DNA of 18,403 nucleotides from MGIIa-L3 sp038150305 (GTDB taxonomy: Archaea; Thermoplasmatota; Poseidoniia; Poseidoniales; Poseidoniaceae). Each line of letters opens with the position of its first letter. Positions within the stretch are counted from its first letter, which is position 1. A program made the position numbers and the translations under genes. The DNA lies in the NCBI GenBank assembly GCA_038150305.1, contig JAYOTG010000032.1, positions 1-18,403 on the forward strand, read 5' to 3'. The notes under the pieces are model-generated. The model did no database searches, was not told the origin of the DNA, and saw only the letters and a program-made list of their open reading frames with translations. Positions 7,102 to 14,780 of this stretch are shown piece by piece.

Positions 7102-7860
7102 TCAAGCGTACTTGCCGCGTCCGTAGGTGCCGTGCTCCCCCGCACCGACGCCAACGAAGGGATTCGTTTCGCGCTCATGGCCGATCGTGGTGAGGGGCCC
7201 ATGCCCAGGATGCACCACGGTGTCGCCCTCAAGCGGCCAGAGGTGGGTGTGAATCGAGTTCGCCAAGAGCTGGAAGTCGCCTCCAGTGTTCGGCAGGTCC
7301 GTGCGTCCGACCGAGCCGGCGAACAGGGTGTCGCCCACGAAGAGGTGATCTGCGGCGCCATCGACCCGAAGCAGAAGGCAGACGCCACCGAGGGTGTGGC
7401 CGGGCGTGTGGAGCACTTCGAACGTCAGGCTTCCAACGTGGATCGTCTCTCCATGAGCAAGGTCGTGGTCGGCCACGGCGGGTTCAGGCAAGGGAGGAAG
7501 CCCCCACCGGGCTGCGCTCTGCTGGGCCAGGGACTGCAGGAAGGTGTCGTCCGGATGAAGCCACCACTCGACGCCCCAGTGCTCGCGCACGGTCGGGATG
7601 TGGCCGGAGTGGTCGAAATGTGCGTGCGTGTTCAGCAAGGCCACGACCGTGCGGTCGCCCGCATGCACCGGACCGGGCGCGCTCGACCAGTTGGGTCCCG
7701 CACCTTCACCGTGGTCGTTCCATGCGATGAGCCGCCCCGGTTCGTCACCTGCGTCGATGACCACGGTGTCGCCGGTGGAGGTGTCGCAGACCACCGAGCA
7801 GCGCATTTGGAGCGGACCGACAAAGAAGGTCTCGACCACGAGGTCCTCCGCGCGCACCAC
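7102..7860 (-). CDS. Metallo-beta-lactamase-fold hydrolase, glyoxalase II-like
   Basis: The protein has 252 aa with all ligands of a dinuclear metal site: THAHFDH (His79, His81, Asp83, His84), His155 in HTPGHTLGG, Asp177 in VGDTLFAGSVGRTDLP and His220 in HPGHGP. The GDTLFxGSxGRTDLPxG segment and the HPGHGPxTTIGxERxxNPF ending are those of small glyoxalase II-like (YcbL-type) proteins. These hydrolyse thioesters such as S-lactoylglutathione or related thiol esters. The sequence lacks the long C-terminal glutathione-binding domain of classical GloB, so the physiological thiol is open. A neighbouring gene encodes a glutathionyl-hydroquinone reductase homologue, which makes a shared thiol-metabolism role attractive but inferential. 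The start is a GTG at 7858-7860; the next codon is also GTG and no clear ribosome binding site is seen. Confidence 0.88.
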   Translation of the reverse strand: MVRAEDLVVETFFVGPLQMRCSVVCDTSTGDTVVIDAGDEPGRLIAWNDHGEGAGPNWSSAPGPVHAGDRTVVALLNTHAHFDHSGHIPTVREHWGVEWWLHPDDTFLQSLAQQSAARWGLPPLPEPAVADHDLAHGETIHVGSLTFEVLHTPGHTLGGVCLLLRVDGAADHLFVGDTLFAGSVGRTDLPNTGGDFQLLANSIHTHLWPLEGDTVVHPGHGPLTTIGHERETNPFVGVGAGEHGTYGRGKYA

Positions 7861-7970
7861 GCCCTAACGTGGCGGGGGTGGTTCATCAGGCGTGCGGAAC
7901 AGGTTCGGTCTCTGGACCTGCTTGGGTGTGAGAAAGCAGGGGTTCAAACCCGTGTGGCCAATGTTTGCAC

Positions 7971-8918
7971 ATGGTGGAGCAGGCAAGCGCGTGGACCAGC
8001 GCCTTTGACAAGGGGTCCTTCGTCCGGAAGTCAAGCGAATTCCGAGACCACGTTGCCGCTGGAGGCCCTTTCGAGCCAGCATCCGATCGCTATCACCTCT
8101 ACGTCTCCCACGCCTGCCCGTGGGCCCACCGCACCCTGCTGACACGGGCTTTGCTGGGGCTTGAGGACGCCATCAGCGTGGACGTCGTGGATTGGCGCAT
8201 GCAGAACGACGGCAGCTGGATCTTCAATCCTGATGAGCCCGGAGCAACGTCCGATCGCGTGTTGGGCAGCACCTCGTTGGAGGAGGTCTACGCCGCGGCG
8301 GACCCGTCGTGGACCTCGTCCCCTCGTATCGGGACGGTGCCCGTCTTGTGGGACCGTCATCACGGCACCATCGTCAACAACGAAAGCCGCGACATTGTGC
8401 GAATGATGACCACGTCCTTCGCTGAGGCCGGACTCACCAACGGGCGCGTGCTCTCTCCAACCGACCTTCGCGAAGCGATCGATGCGATGATCGACACGAA
8501 TTACGAGTCGGTGAACAACGGCGTCTACAAGGCCGGATTTGCCCGCACGCAGTCGGCCTACGATGCTGCCGTGGACGTGCTCTTTGGGCGTCTCGCCGAA
8601 CTTGAGGCGCACCTTGAGGGTCGAGACTGGCTGGTTGGGGAGGGACAAGGCGTGTTGACCGAGGCCGATGTCTGCTTGGTGCCGACCTTGCTGCGCTTCG
8701 ATGTGGTGTACGTGGTCCACTTCAAGTGCAGCCGCGCCCGCATTGCCGACATGCCCAACCTGACCGCTTACCTCGAACGTTTCCTGGCCTTGCCTGGGGT
8801 CGCTGAGACCGTGGACTGGACCCACATCAAGCACCACTACTTCTGGTCTCACCAGCACATGAACCCGTACCGGATTGTACCGGAGGATCCTGTCCGCGGC
8901 ATTCACGTGGGACGTTGA
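7971..8918 (+). CDS. Glutathionyl-hydroquinone reductase-like protein (Xi-class GST)
   Basis: The protein has 315 aa, the usual length for the YqjG/ECM4 family. HACPWAHRTLL (48-58) holds the catalytic Cys49 in the CPWAHR motif that defines the class. NNGVYKAGFARTQSAYDAAV is the signature of the C-terminal helical domain, and FKCSRARIADMPNLTAYL and HIKHHYFWSHQHMNP follow the family closely. Known members remove glutathione from glutathionyl-hydroquinones and reduce chloro- or benzoquinone adducts in the cytoplasm. Most archaea lack glutathione, so the cofactor here may be another thiol, and acquisition from bacteria is likely (inference). The ATG at 7971 is used; an in-frame TTG lies two codons upstream. 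It faces the cupin gene with a 5-nt gap. Confidence 0.92.
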   Translation: MVEQASAWTSAFDKGSFVRKSSEFRDHVAAGGPFEPASDRYHLYVSHACPWAHRTLLTRALLGLEDAISVDVVDWRMQNDGSWIFNPDEPGATSDRVLGSTSLEEVYAAADPSWTSSPRIGTVPVLWDRHHGTIVNNESRDIVRMMTTSFAEAGLTNGRVLSPTDLREAIDAMIDTNYESVNNGVYKAGFARTQSAYDAAVDVLFGRLAELEAHLEGRDWLVGEGQGVLTEADVCLVPTLLRFDVVYVVHFKCSRARIADMPNLTAYLERFLALPGVAETVDWTHIKHHYFWSHQHMNPYRIVPEDPVRGIHVGR

Positions 8919-8923
8919 TGGCC

Positions 8924-9283
8924 TCAGACCCAGACGTCGTTTGGAGCGGTCAATTCGCCGCCCGCCTCGCCCGTGTTGACGACGCCACGCGGTTCCATGA
9001 TGACGCACCAGCACTCCTCATCGGCAGCGGTACGGTGCTCAACGCCCTTGGAGACGATGTGCATCTCGCCTTCGTTGAGGGTCACGGCGCGGTCGCGGTA
9101 TTCCACGCGCATGCTGCCTTGGATGACGAGGAAGAGCTCGTCGGTGTCCTCGTGATCGTGCCAGACGAAATCGCCATGGATGCGGGCCACCTTGATCTGC
9201 ACGTCGTTCAATTCTCCGACCACGCGCGGGCTCCACAAATCGTCGACGAGGCCCGCTTTTTCGAGCAGGTTGATGGCGTCCAT
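8924..9283 (-). CDS. Small single-domain cupin protein
   Basis: The protein has 119 aa. Cupin motif 1 is WHDHEDTDELFLVIQGSM (41-58), with metal ligands His42, His44 and Glu49. Motif 2 is EGEMHIVSKGVEHRT (71-85), with His83. It matches the short mannose-6-phosphate-isomerase-like cupins, most of which have no assigned substrate. A typical N-terminal segment (LWSPRVVGELNDVQIKVARI) precedes the barrel. The start at 9283 is chosen by family length; the frame stays open to 9334 without better support. Neighbouring genes encode redox and metal enzymes (hydroquinone reductase, MBL hydrolase, pirin), but none is in an operon with it. Confidence 0.85.
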   Translation of the reverse strand: MDAINLLEKAGLVDDLWSPRVVGELNDVQIKVARIHGDFVWHDHEDTDELFLVIQGSMRVEYRDRAVTLNEGEMHIVSKGVEHRTAADEECWCVIMEPRGVVNTGEAGGELTAPNDVWV

Positions 9284-9338
9284 GGGGCCTGCTCGCTCGC
9301 CGAGGACGTCAGTCCTTCGGTCCCTGTAAAGCAAAGAA

Positions 9339-9352
9339 GTGGACGTGCCGAG
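9339..9352 (-). repeat. 14-bp copy of the tRNA-Ala 3' end
   Basis: GTGGACGTGCCGAG recurs exactly at 9426-9439 inside tRNA-Ala. Read on the minus strand it is the 3' T-stem and acceptor strand plus the first bases of the CCA end. The copy lies 87 bp downstream of the tRNA in its own direction, the geometry left by tRNA-targeted integration or partial duplication. Confidence 0.6.
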
Positions 9353-9423
9353 CCAACGGCTTCACCACATTGCAGCCACGGATGCCGTTGCACACGTCCA
9401 ACAGACCTGACGAGAATCGTTGC

Positions 9424-9499
9424 TGGTGGACGTGCCGAGATTTGAACTCGGGGCCTCTACCATGCCAAGGTAGCGATCTTCCAACTGATCTACACGCCC
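9424..9499 (-). tRNA. tRNA-Ala (anticodon GGC), CCA encoded
   Basis: Read on the minus strand the cloverleaf is complete. The acceptor GGGCGTG pairs with CACGTCC, with a G3-U70 wobble, the alanine identity element. The D-arm is GATCAGTTGGAAGATC. The anticodon stem is CTACC/GGTAG with loop TTGGCAT; the anticodon GGC lies opposite 9464-9466. The T-arm is CCGAG-TTCAAAT-CTCGG. Discriminator A73 is followed by a genomically encoded CCA (9424-9426). No intron. Confidence 0.97.
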
Positions 9500-9607
9500 A
9501 AATGGGTGCTTACGCAGCCCGCCCACCTGAGCCGCCGACATAAGGCTTCCGCGGCGGGAAATGCGAGCCTGCGAGGCGTTCATGAGGCACGGCGTCCGCC
9601 GCAGTGC

Positions 9608-10132
9608 ATGGAGGGCGCACCGGAAGTCCCGGCGGCGCTGACCGAGGCGGTGCTGCGCGCCGCCTCGACCTCAACGGAGAGCATCTTCCTGCCGTGGGTG
9701 GCCGAGCGCATCACCTTGCGTTGGTCGCAGGGCGATGACGTCAACCTCGGCCTGACGCGTTTTGAGGCCAAGACGACCGACATCGTGCGGGCGCGGCACC
9801 TGCGCCTTGATCCGGGCCCCATCACTATCGAATTGCACCCGGATCTGGCGCAAGACGAGCGCATGATGCACCACGTCTACGCGCACGAATTGCTGCACGC
9901 CTCAGGCCTGACGGCCCACTCCGAGGAGCATGATCGCTTGACCGCCGAGGTTGCTCCCGCTCCGGCGCTTTCGGAATCGCCATTGCTGCAACGCTTGCGG
10001 GCCAAGGTGCTGGCCGACCAACCCGTCCAGTCGTGGACCTGCGAGCATTGCGGTTACACGTGGGAGCGCACGACCGTGCGCACACCGACGCGCTGCATCA
10101 AGTGCGCCCGGCCGTTGCGAAGCCGCCGGTGA
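9608..10132 (+). CDS. SprT-like zinc metalloprotease with C-terminal zinc ribbon
   Basis: The protein has 174 aa. The core holds HHVYAHELLHASGLTAHSEEHDRL: HELLH (93-97) is the gluzincin-like HExxH active site, and His104 or His108 would be the third zinc ligand. The last 30 residues form a zinc ribbon, WTCEHCGYTWERT...TRCIKCARPL, with Cys145, Cys148, Cys163 and Cys166. This order, HExxH domain then zinc ribbon, is that of SprT-like proteins. The family includes Spartan-type proteases acting on DNA-protein crosslinks, but small archaeal members have no proven substrate. The start is the ATG at 9608; the frame is open to 9506 but that part looks non-coding. tRNA-Arg follows 31 nt downstream on the same strand and could share its transcript. 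Confidence 0.85.
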   Translation: MEGAPEVPAALTEAVLRAASTSTESIFLPWVAERITLRWSQGDDVNLGLTRFEAKTTDIVRARHLRLDPGPITIELHPDLAQDERMMHHVYAHELLHASGLTAHSEEHDRLTAEVAPAPALSESPLLQRLRAKVLADQPVQSWTCEHCGYTWERTTVRTPTRCIKCARPLRSRR

Positions 10133-10163
10133 CGTTGATGAGGGGTGGCGCTGACGGTCGGTT

Positions 10164-10240
10164 GGACGCATGGTGTAGTCTGGATATCACTCCGGCCTTC
10201 TAAGCCGGAAACCCGGGTTCGAATCCTGGTGCGTCCGCCA
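10164..10240 (+). tRNA. tRNA-Arg (anticodon TCT), CCA encoded
   Basis: The acceptor GGACGCA (10164-10170) pairs with TGCGTCC (10230-10236). Discriminator G73 is followed by encoded CCA. The anticodon stem is CCGGC/GCCGG with loop CTTCTAA, giving TCT at 10199-10201. The T-arm is CCGGG-TTCGAAT-CCTGG with one G-U pair. No intron. It reads AGA (and AGG by wobble) arginine codons. Confidence 0.97.
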
Positions 10241-10298
10241 CGGCTTTTCTTGTCCAGTGCGTCATCTCTTTCGGGACAGCGTTGAGTGGCGTCAAGCC

Positions 10299-11303
10299 TC
10301 AATTTGGAGGTACGATTTCTCGCCCATCGCTCATCTTCGCAAAGCGGCCTTGCTCGCGGGGATGGACGATGTCGGATGGACCCCAGGGCCAGCCGCCAAA
10401 TTCCGTCCGGCGGTAATCGCTGAAGGCTTGATAGATCTCTTCGTTGGTGTTCATCACGAAGGGTCCGTGCTGGGCCACGGGTTCTGAGATTGGCTTTCCT
10501 TGGAGGACAAGGACGCGGACCTGCTCCTCCTTCGCTTCAATGACCGTGGGCAGGTGTGCGTGGAGTTGCATGCCGTGTTTGGGCTTGAGCGTCTGCCCTT
10601 CCACCACGGCGCTGCCGCCGTCAATGTGGTACATCATGCGATTCGCGTCTTCGGAGGCCTTCGGAAGTTCGACACGACCTCCTGGTTTGACGGTCAGGAT
10701 GTAGAGCGCGACCTCGTGCTCGGGGTCGTTGGCCCACGATGCCTGAGGCGCAGGCGGTGCGACATGCTCGTTCCAGCGGCCTGAAATCACGCGGACGTCG
10801 CCGTCATCCAGCTGGACGTGTGGGACCTCGTGTGCCCAGATCATCTCGTACCCCGGCTCGGTCATTTTGTCCTTCGCGGGCAGGTTGATCCAAATCTGAA
10901 ACAGGTCCAATCGGTTGGCCTTGTCCTGATGCACCAAGGGGAACATCTCCGAGTGCTGGAGCCCTGAGCCAGCGGTCATCCACTGCACATCGCCGAAACC
11001 ATACCGTCCGGTTGATCCTCCAGAATCGAAGTGGTCCACCAGTCCATCGAGCACCACCGTGATGGTCTCAAACCCGCGATGTGGATGAGCGGGGAAACCG
11101 GGCACTGTTCGGCCGTGATACATCTTCCAGTCGTTGGATTCGTCAAAGTCCGAACCGATGTGCCGGCCAATCAACGGCTCGTTCGGTCCTTGCCGGTCGT
11201 TGCCCTCAGGGTAGACGTCCAGGTGATGCACACAGAACAAGAAGGGGTCAAGCGTGTCGCGGACAAACCCCATCGGGCGGTTTGAGATGACGGAACGTCG
11301 CAT
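10299..11303 (-). CDS. Pirin family protein
   Basis: The protein has 334 aa and forms a bicupin. The N-terminal cupin shows PGFPAHPHRGFETITVVLDG (68-87) and DVQWMTAGSGLQHSEM (105-120). Metal ligands by analogy to human pirin are His73, His75, His117 and Glu119, all present. The second cupin (about 215-300) is more degenerate (PGGRVELPKASEDANRMMYHI). Pirins bind iron; some are quercetin 2,3-dioxygenases and others act as redox-sensitive regulators, so the role here cannot be told. The N-terminus MRRSVISNRPMGFVRDTLDP fits the eukaryote-like branch that carries an RxLDPFL motif. The start at 11303 is chosen by family alignment; the frame is open to 11435, but that would run into the divergent TM2 gene. 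Confidence 0.92.
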   Translation of the reverse strand: MRRSVISNRPMGFVRDTLDPFLFCVHHLDVYPEGNDRQGPNEPLIGRHIGSDFDESNDWKMYHGRTVPGFPAHPHRGFETITVVLDGLVDHFDSGGSTGRYGFGDVQWMTAGSGLQHSEMFPLVHQDKANRLDLFQIWINLPAKDKMTEPGYEMIWAHEVPHVQLDDGDVRVISGRWNEHVAPPAPQASWANDPEHEVALYILTVKPGGRVELPKASEDANRMMYHIDGGSAVVEGQTLKPKHGMQLHAHLPTVIEAKEEQVRVLVLQGKPISEPVAQHGPFVMNTNEEIYQAFSDYRRTEFGGWPWGPSDIVHPREQGRFAKMSDGREIVPPN

Positions 11304-11406
11304 GAACACGGCTTCAGCACGACGTTCATGAAGCGTTGTATGGAGAACGAAACTCCTCCGCGGTGGAATCCATACCGTTACATTGGGGCGTCGAAACCTC
11401 TCCTCG

Positions 11407-11841
11407 ATGGCCGAAGGTGGTGCGGCACCGTCCAATACGCCTGTTTTGCAAGACAGCGTCGTGGCCGGAGACCTGCACGTGGGCGATGTGGTCCATCATC
11501 ACCACCACGTCACGGGCCAGGAGGTGGCACCGGCGCAGGCTACGTCCATGCCAACGGCCGTGAGCGCGCAAACGGGCGCCGCAGCGTCTCCCGCCGCGAC
11601 CTCCAGCGTGGCCCTCAGCGCGAGCCGCCCGCTTCGCCCCGGCGAGCGCGATTTGACGGAGGCGTACATCCTCTGCTTCTTCCTCGGATGGTTCGGTGGG
11701 CACCGCTTCTATCTCGGACAGCCTGCCCTCGGCGTGCTCTATTTCCTGACGTTCGGCGTCTTTGGGCTCGGCTGGTTGGCGGACATGATCCGCATGCCGC
11801 AGATGGTCGATCGCTACAACCTTGAGCGGCTTCCACCTTGA
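11407..11841 (+). CDS. TM2-domain membrane protein with poly-His linker
   Basis: The protein has 144 aa. Residues 1-80 are hydrophilic: LQDSVVAGDLHVGDVV, then HHHHH (about 30-34), then an Ala/Thr/Ser/Pro-rich linker. Residues 85-130 form the TM2 domain, AYILCFFLGWFGGHRFYLG and VLYFLTFGVFGLGWLADM: two transmembrane helices with the conserved GxHRFYLG turn and the terminal D. TM2 proteins have no agreed biochemical function. The N-terminal part presumably faces the cytoplasm and could bind metal through the His run (inference). The start is the ATG at 11407, since upstream ATGs are out of frame and no ribosome binding site is present, suggesting a leaderless transcript. It lies just upstream of the SF2 helicase, same strand. 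Confidence 0.85.
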   Translation: MAEGGAAPSNTPVLQDSVVAGDLHVGDVVHHHHHVTGQEVAPAQATSMPTAVSAQTGAAASPAATSSVALSASRPLRPGERDLTEAYILCFFLGWFGGHRFYLGQPALGVLYFLTFGVFGLGWLADMIRMPQMVDRYNLERLPP

Positions 11842-11931
11842 ACGGCAGACGTTCGGGAAACGTCGGTTCTCTAAGCACGGCATGCGATGGCCCTCTCGTG
11901 GCTTCGCGTACGGCTGTTTTTCGTCGCGAAC

Positions 11932-11957
11932 GGAGGAAGGGTGAAGCCCTCTCCTCC
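11932..11957 (+). promoter_or_regulatory. Leader hairpin sequestering a Shine-Dalgarno sequence, before the helicase
   Basis: GGAGGAAGGG (11932-11941), loop TGAAG, then CCCT-C-TCCTCC (11947-11957) forms a 10-bp stem with one bulged C. It ends 12 nt before the preferred GTG start of the helicase (11970). The left arm is itself a strong Shine-Dalgarno sequence followed by GTG (11941-11943), opening a 10-codon frame that ends in TGA at 11971-11973 and overlaps the helicase GTG. Confidence 0.45.
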
Positions 11958-11969
11958 TGTCTCTGCACC

Positions 11970-14780
11970 GTGACGGGCGGGGCGGACGACTTTGGCGCCA
12001 TCCGCTTCGGCGGTACGCTGCGCCCTTCGCAGGTCGCTTCCTCGACCATCATCAAGGAGAAGCTGGACGCCGGCGAGCGCCGCTTGCTCGTCGTTGCTCC
12101 GCCTGGGTCCGGGAAGACCGTGCTCGGCCTCTACGTCTGGACCGACCTGGTGCGCAAGCCTGCCTTGGTCCTCAGTCCGAACTCGGCCATTCAGTCCCAG
12201 TGGGTGGCTCGCGCCGAGGAGTTGTTCGAACTCGACGGCCGGGAATCAGAATTGAGCACGACCGGCAAGGAACCGGGCATCCTGACGTCGTTGACCTATC
12301 AGTCGGTCACGATGCCGCAGCCCCGCGACGAGGGGCTCGACCCTGAAGCCATGGAACTCTGGGTGAACGACCTCATCGACAAGTCCGAGGCTGAGGACGA
12401 GGAGCAGGCCAGGGCGTGGATCCTCGACCTTCGCGACAGCAACGATGAGGTGTTCAACGAGCGTCGCTCGTTCTATAGAAAGAAAGTCCGCGACGACTTG
12501 GTCGCCCACGGCAACGCCCTCTTCGTGCTGCATTCTTCTGCGAAGGCGACCCTTTCCGCGCTCAAAGAGGCGGGTGTGGGGCTCATCATCCTCGACGAGT
12601 GCCACCACCTGTTGCACCACTGGGGCAAGGTCCTCGACGAGGTGCGCACCTTCCTCGGCGACCCGATTGTCCTCGGTCTGACCGCGACGCCGCCGGATCC
12701 CACCGACGTGGACGAGGAGGACTACGCCCGCTACACGGAGTTCTTTGGCGAGGTGGATTACGAGGTTCCGGTCCCCGCTTTGGTCCGCGACGCCAACCTC
12801 GCGCCCTACCAGGACCTCGCCTACTTTGTTCGCCCTTCTGAGCCAGAAATCGAGTACATTGCCGGCGTCGCGGACGGGTTCTCGGAGTTGTTGGTGGACC
12901 TCGCTAAAGGTCCCGGGCCCGATGCTGAGAAGAACCGCTTGCCCGGTCTCGACGATTGGCTGGTTGACGTGCTCGGCTCCAGACGCTTGCCCACGGGCGT
13001 GGCCTCGTCATGGGACGCGTTTGAGCGACGCGATGGCGCCTTGGCCGACCACGGTCGGCTCTACCTCCTCCGGCAAGGGCGCAGCATGCCTCCAGAGGTG
13101 CCCGAACCCGGGCCTGCCTTGTTGGCCATGCCGGTGTCGGAGGAGATGCTGATGGTGCCGCTGATCGACCGCTACATCCGTCACGGGCTGATGCGCTCGG
13201 AGAGCAAGGCCGACCACGCCTTGGCCGAGAAGGCCAAGAAGCAACTCATGCTCTACGGGATCCAGGTCACGCAAACGGGCACGCGCCCGTGTGCTGCACC
13301 CGTCACGCGAGTGCTGGCCTACAGCGAAGGCAAGCGCATCGCCCTCAAGCACATCCTCGAGACGGAGATGCAAACGCTTGGCGACGGCATCCGAGCGGTC
13401 ATCGTCACGGATTTTGAGCGCACGTCGTCGACGGCGCTGGTCGAGAACGTCCTCGACGACGAGGCGGGAGGCGCCATCGCGGTCTTCCGCGAGTTGCTCA
13501 CCTCCGAAGCGGTTGACCGGCTGGATCCCATCCTGATGACCGGCTCGACGGTCCTCGTCGATGACGACCTTGCCCCTCGCCTCTTGCCGCGGATGGAGGC
13601 GTGGGTGGACCAGGAACAGCTCGTCGTGAAGTTCGAGGATCAGGTCCTCGGCGGCTACCATCGCCTTCGAGGCATCGGCAAGGATTGGGTCCCGCGCAAC
13701 TACACCCGGATGCTGACCGAACTCTTCCAGGAGGGCGTCACGAAGTGCATCGTGGGCACCCGCGGGCTTCTCGGTGAGGGTTGGGACGCAAGCCGCATCA
13801 ACGTCCTCGTGGACTTGACCACCGTCACCACGCACATGAGCATCAATCAGCTTCGTGGGCGTTCTTTCCGCTTGGACAAGCACTGGCCGGAAAAGGTCGC
13901 CAACAACTGGGACGTGGTGTGCGTCTTGCCCGAATCCAACCTCGGGAATTCCGATTTCAAGCGCTTCAAACGCAAGCACAAGAACCTCTACGGCGTTTGT
14001 GATGACGGCGCCATCGAAATGGGCGTGGGGCACGTTCACCCTGGTCTGACCGAGCGAGAAGCAGATGAGGTCGTGGCCGAATCGATGGAGGCCGTCAACG
14101 AAGAGATGCTCGTCCGCTCGCGCAACCGTGAGCGCACCCGTGGGCTCTGGGGCATCGGCGAGCCGTGGACGGGTGTCGCCAAACAGGCCATCGAGGTGGC
14201 GAAACTGGGCGGAGGAGGATTCCCTACGACGGTGAAGGAGCCCGATCCTGCGTGGAACGAGTCCTCCCTCGTGATGCTCATCGGGAAGGTCGTGGTGGAA
14301 TCCCTTCAGGCCGCCAACCTGATTGGGGCCGAGGCCAGGATCGATGGCGGTGACCGCGGAGGTTCGTGGTCCCGGTTGTTCCTTGAGGGCGCAACGGTGG
14401 AAGAAGAGGCGCTGTTTGTGGATTCCATGCGCGAGGTGCTCGGGCCATTGGACAACCCACGGTACATGCTGATGCGCGTGGCCCGGTACTTCCAGACCAG
14501 CCTTGAACCGACCCTGCTCTCACGGCTTCTTCCGATGTTCTTCGACCCGAAGGAGGTCATGCTCCACCGCGATCAAACGGCGATGTGGCACGCGGTGCCG
14601 AAGGCGCTCGCGAAAAAGCGGGAATTGGCGGACATTTTCGTGCGTCTCTGGTCGATTCACATTGGGCCCACGCGTTTGGTGTACGGGCACAGTGAATCGG
14701 GTCGGGCAACGGTGCAGCAGGTGCTGGACGCCAACCTCGGTCCAACGGCCGAGTTCCACGACAAGCGCGTTTTCACGTAG
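11970..14780 (+). CDS. Superfamily 2 helicase/translocase with large unassigned C-terminal region
   Basis: The protein has 936 aa from GTG 11970; the frame is open to a TTG at 11838. From the N-terminus: LRPSQ (Q-like, 17-21), Walker A APPGSGKT (44-51), motif II DECHH (209-213), motif III LTATPP (237-242), then motif V-like GTRGLLGEGWD (596-606) and motif VI QLRGRSFR (627-634). About 250 residues separate the two RecA-like lobes beyond normal spacing. The last 300 residues (from GVGHVHPGLTEREADEV) have no motif I recognise, and no nuclease signature is visible. The ATPase motifs mark a DNA or RNA motor. From memory, the segment between motif VI and the HVHP stretch resembles helicases common in Actinobacteria. 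A repair or defence role is possible but not shown. Its 3' end overlaps the convergent zinc-finger gene by 8 bp. Confidence 0.88.
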   Translation: MTGGADDFGAIRFGGTLRPSQVASSTIIKEKLDAGERRLLVVAPPGSGKTVLGLYVWTDLVRKPALVLSPNSAIQSQWVARAEELFELDGRESELSTTGKEPGILTSLTYQSVTMPQPRDEGLDPEAMELWVNDLIDKSEAEDEEQARAWILDLRDSNDEVFNERRSFYRKKVRDDLVAHGNALFVLHSSAKATLSALKEAGVGLIILDECHHLLHHWGKVLDEVRTFLGDPIVLGLTATPPDPTDVDEEDYARYTEFFGEVDYEVPVPALVRDANLAPYQDLAYFVRPSEPEIEYIAGVADGFSELLVDLAKGPGPDAEKNRLPGLDDWLVDVLGSRRLPTGVASSWDAFERRDGALADHGRLYLLRQGRSMPPEVPEPGPALLAMPVSEEMLMVPLIDRYIRHGLMRSESKADHALAEKAKKQLMLYGIQVTQTGTRPCAAPVTRVLAYSEGKRIALKHILETEMQTLGDGIRAVIVTDFERTSSTALVENVLDDEAGGAIAVFRELLTSEAVDRLDPILMTGSTVLVDDDLAPRLLPRMEAWVDQEQLVVKFEDQVLGGYHRLRGIGKDWVPRNYTRMLTELFQEGVTKCIVGTRGLLGEGWDASRINVLVDLTTVTTHMSINQLRGRSFRLDKHWPEKVANNWDVVCVLPESNLGNSDFKRFKRKHKNLYGVCDDGAIEMGVGHVHPGLTEREADEVVAESMEAVNEEMLVRSRNRERTRGLWGIGEPWTGVAKQAIEVAKLGGGGFPTTVKEPDPAWNESSLVMLIGKVVVESLQAANLIGAEARIDGGDRGGSWSRLFLEGATVEEEALFVDSMREVLGPLDNPRYMLMRVARYFQTSLEPTLLSRLLPMFFDPKEVMLHRDQTAMWHAVPKALAKKRELADIFVRLWSIHIGPTRLVYGHSESGRATVQQVLDANLGPTAEFHDKRVFT

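Noticed and set aside
7935..7960. GGGGTTCAAACCCG looks like a tRNA T-arm upstream of the hydroquinone reductase gene
   Set aside because: The 5-bp stem does not form (only two pairs hold) and no matching acceptor, D-arm or anticodon arm lies upstream; GCCACAC, needed to pair with the 3' GTGTGGC, is absent.
6793..8142. A 449-codon frame opposite the membrane protein and MBL hydrolase genes
   Set aside because: The opposite strand carries complete motif-bearing proteins; this frame shows only repetitive His/Arg/Gly composition.
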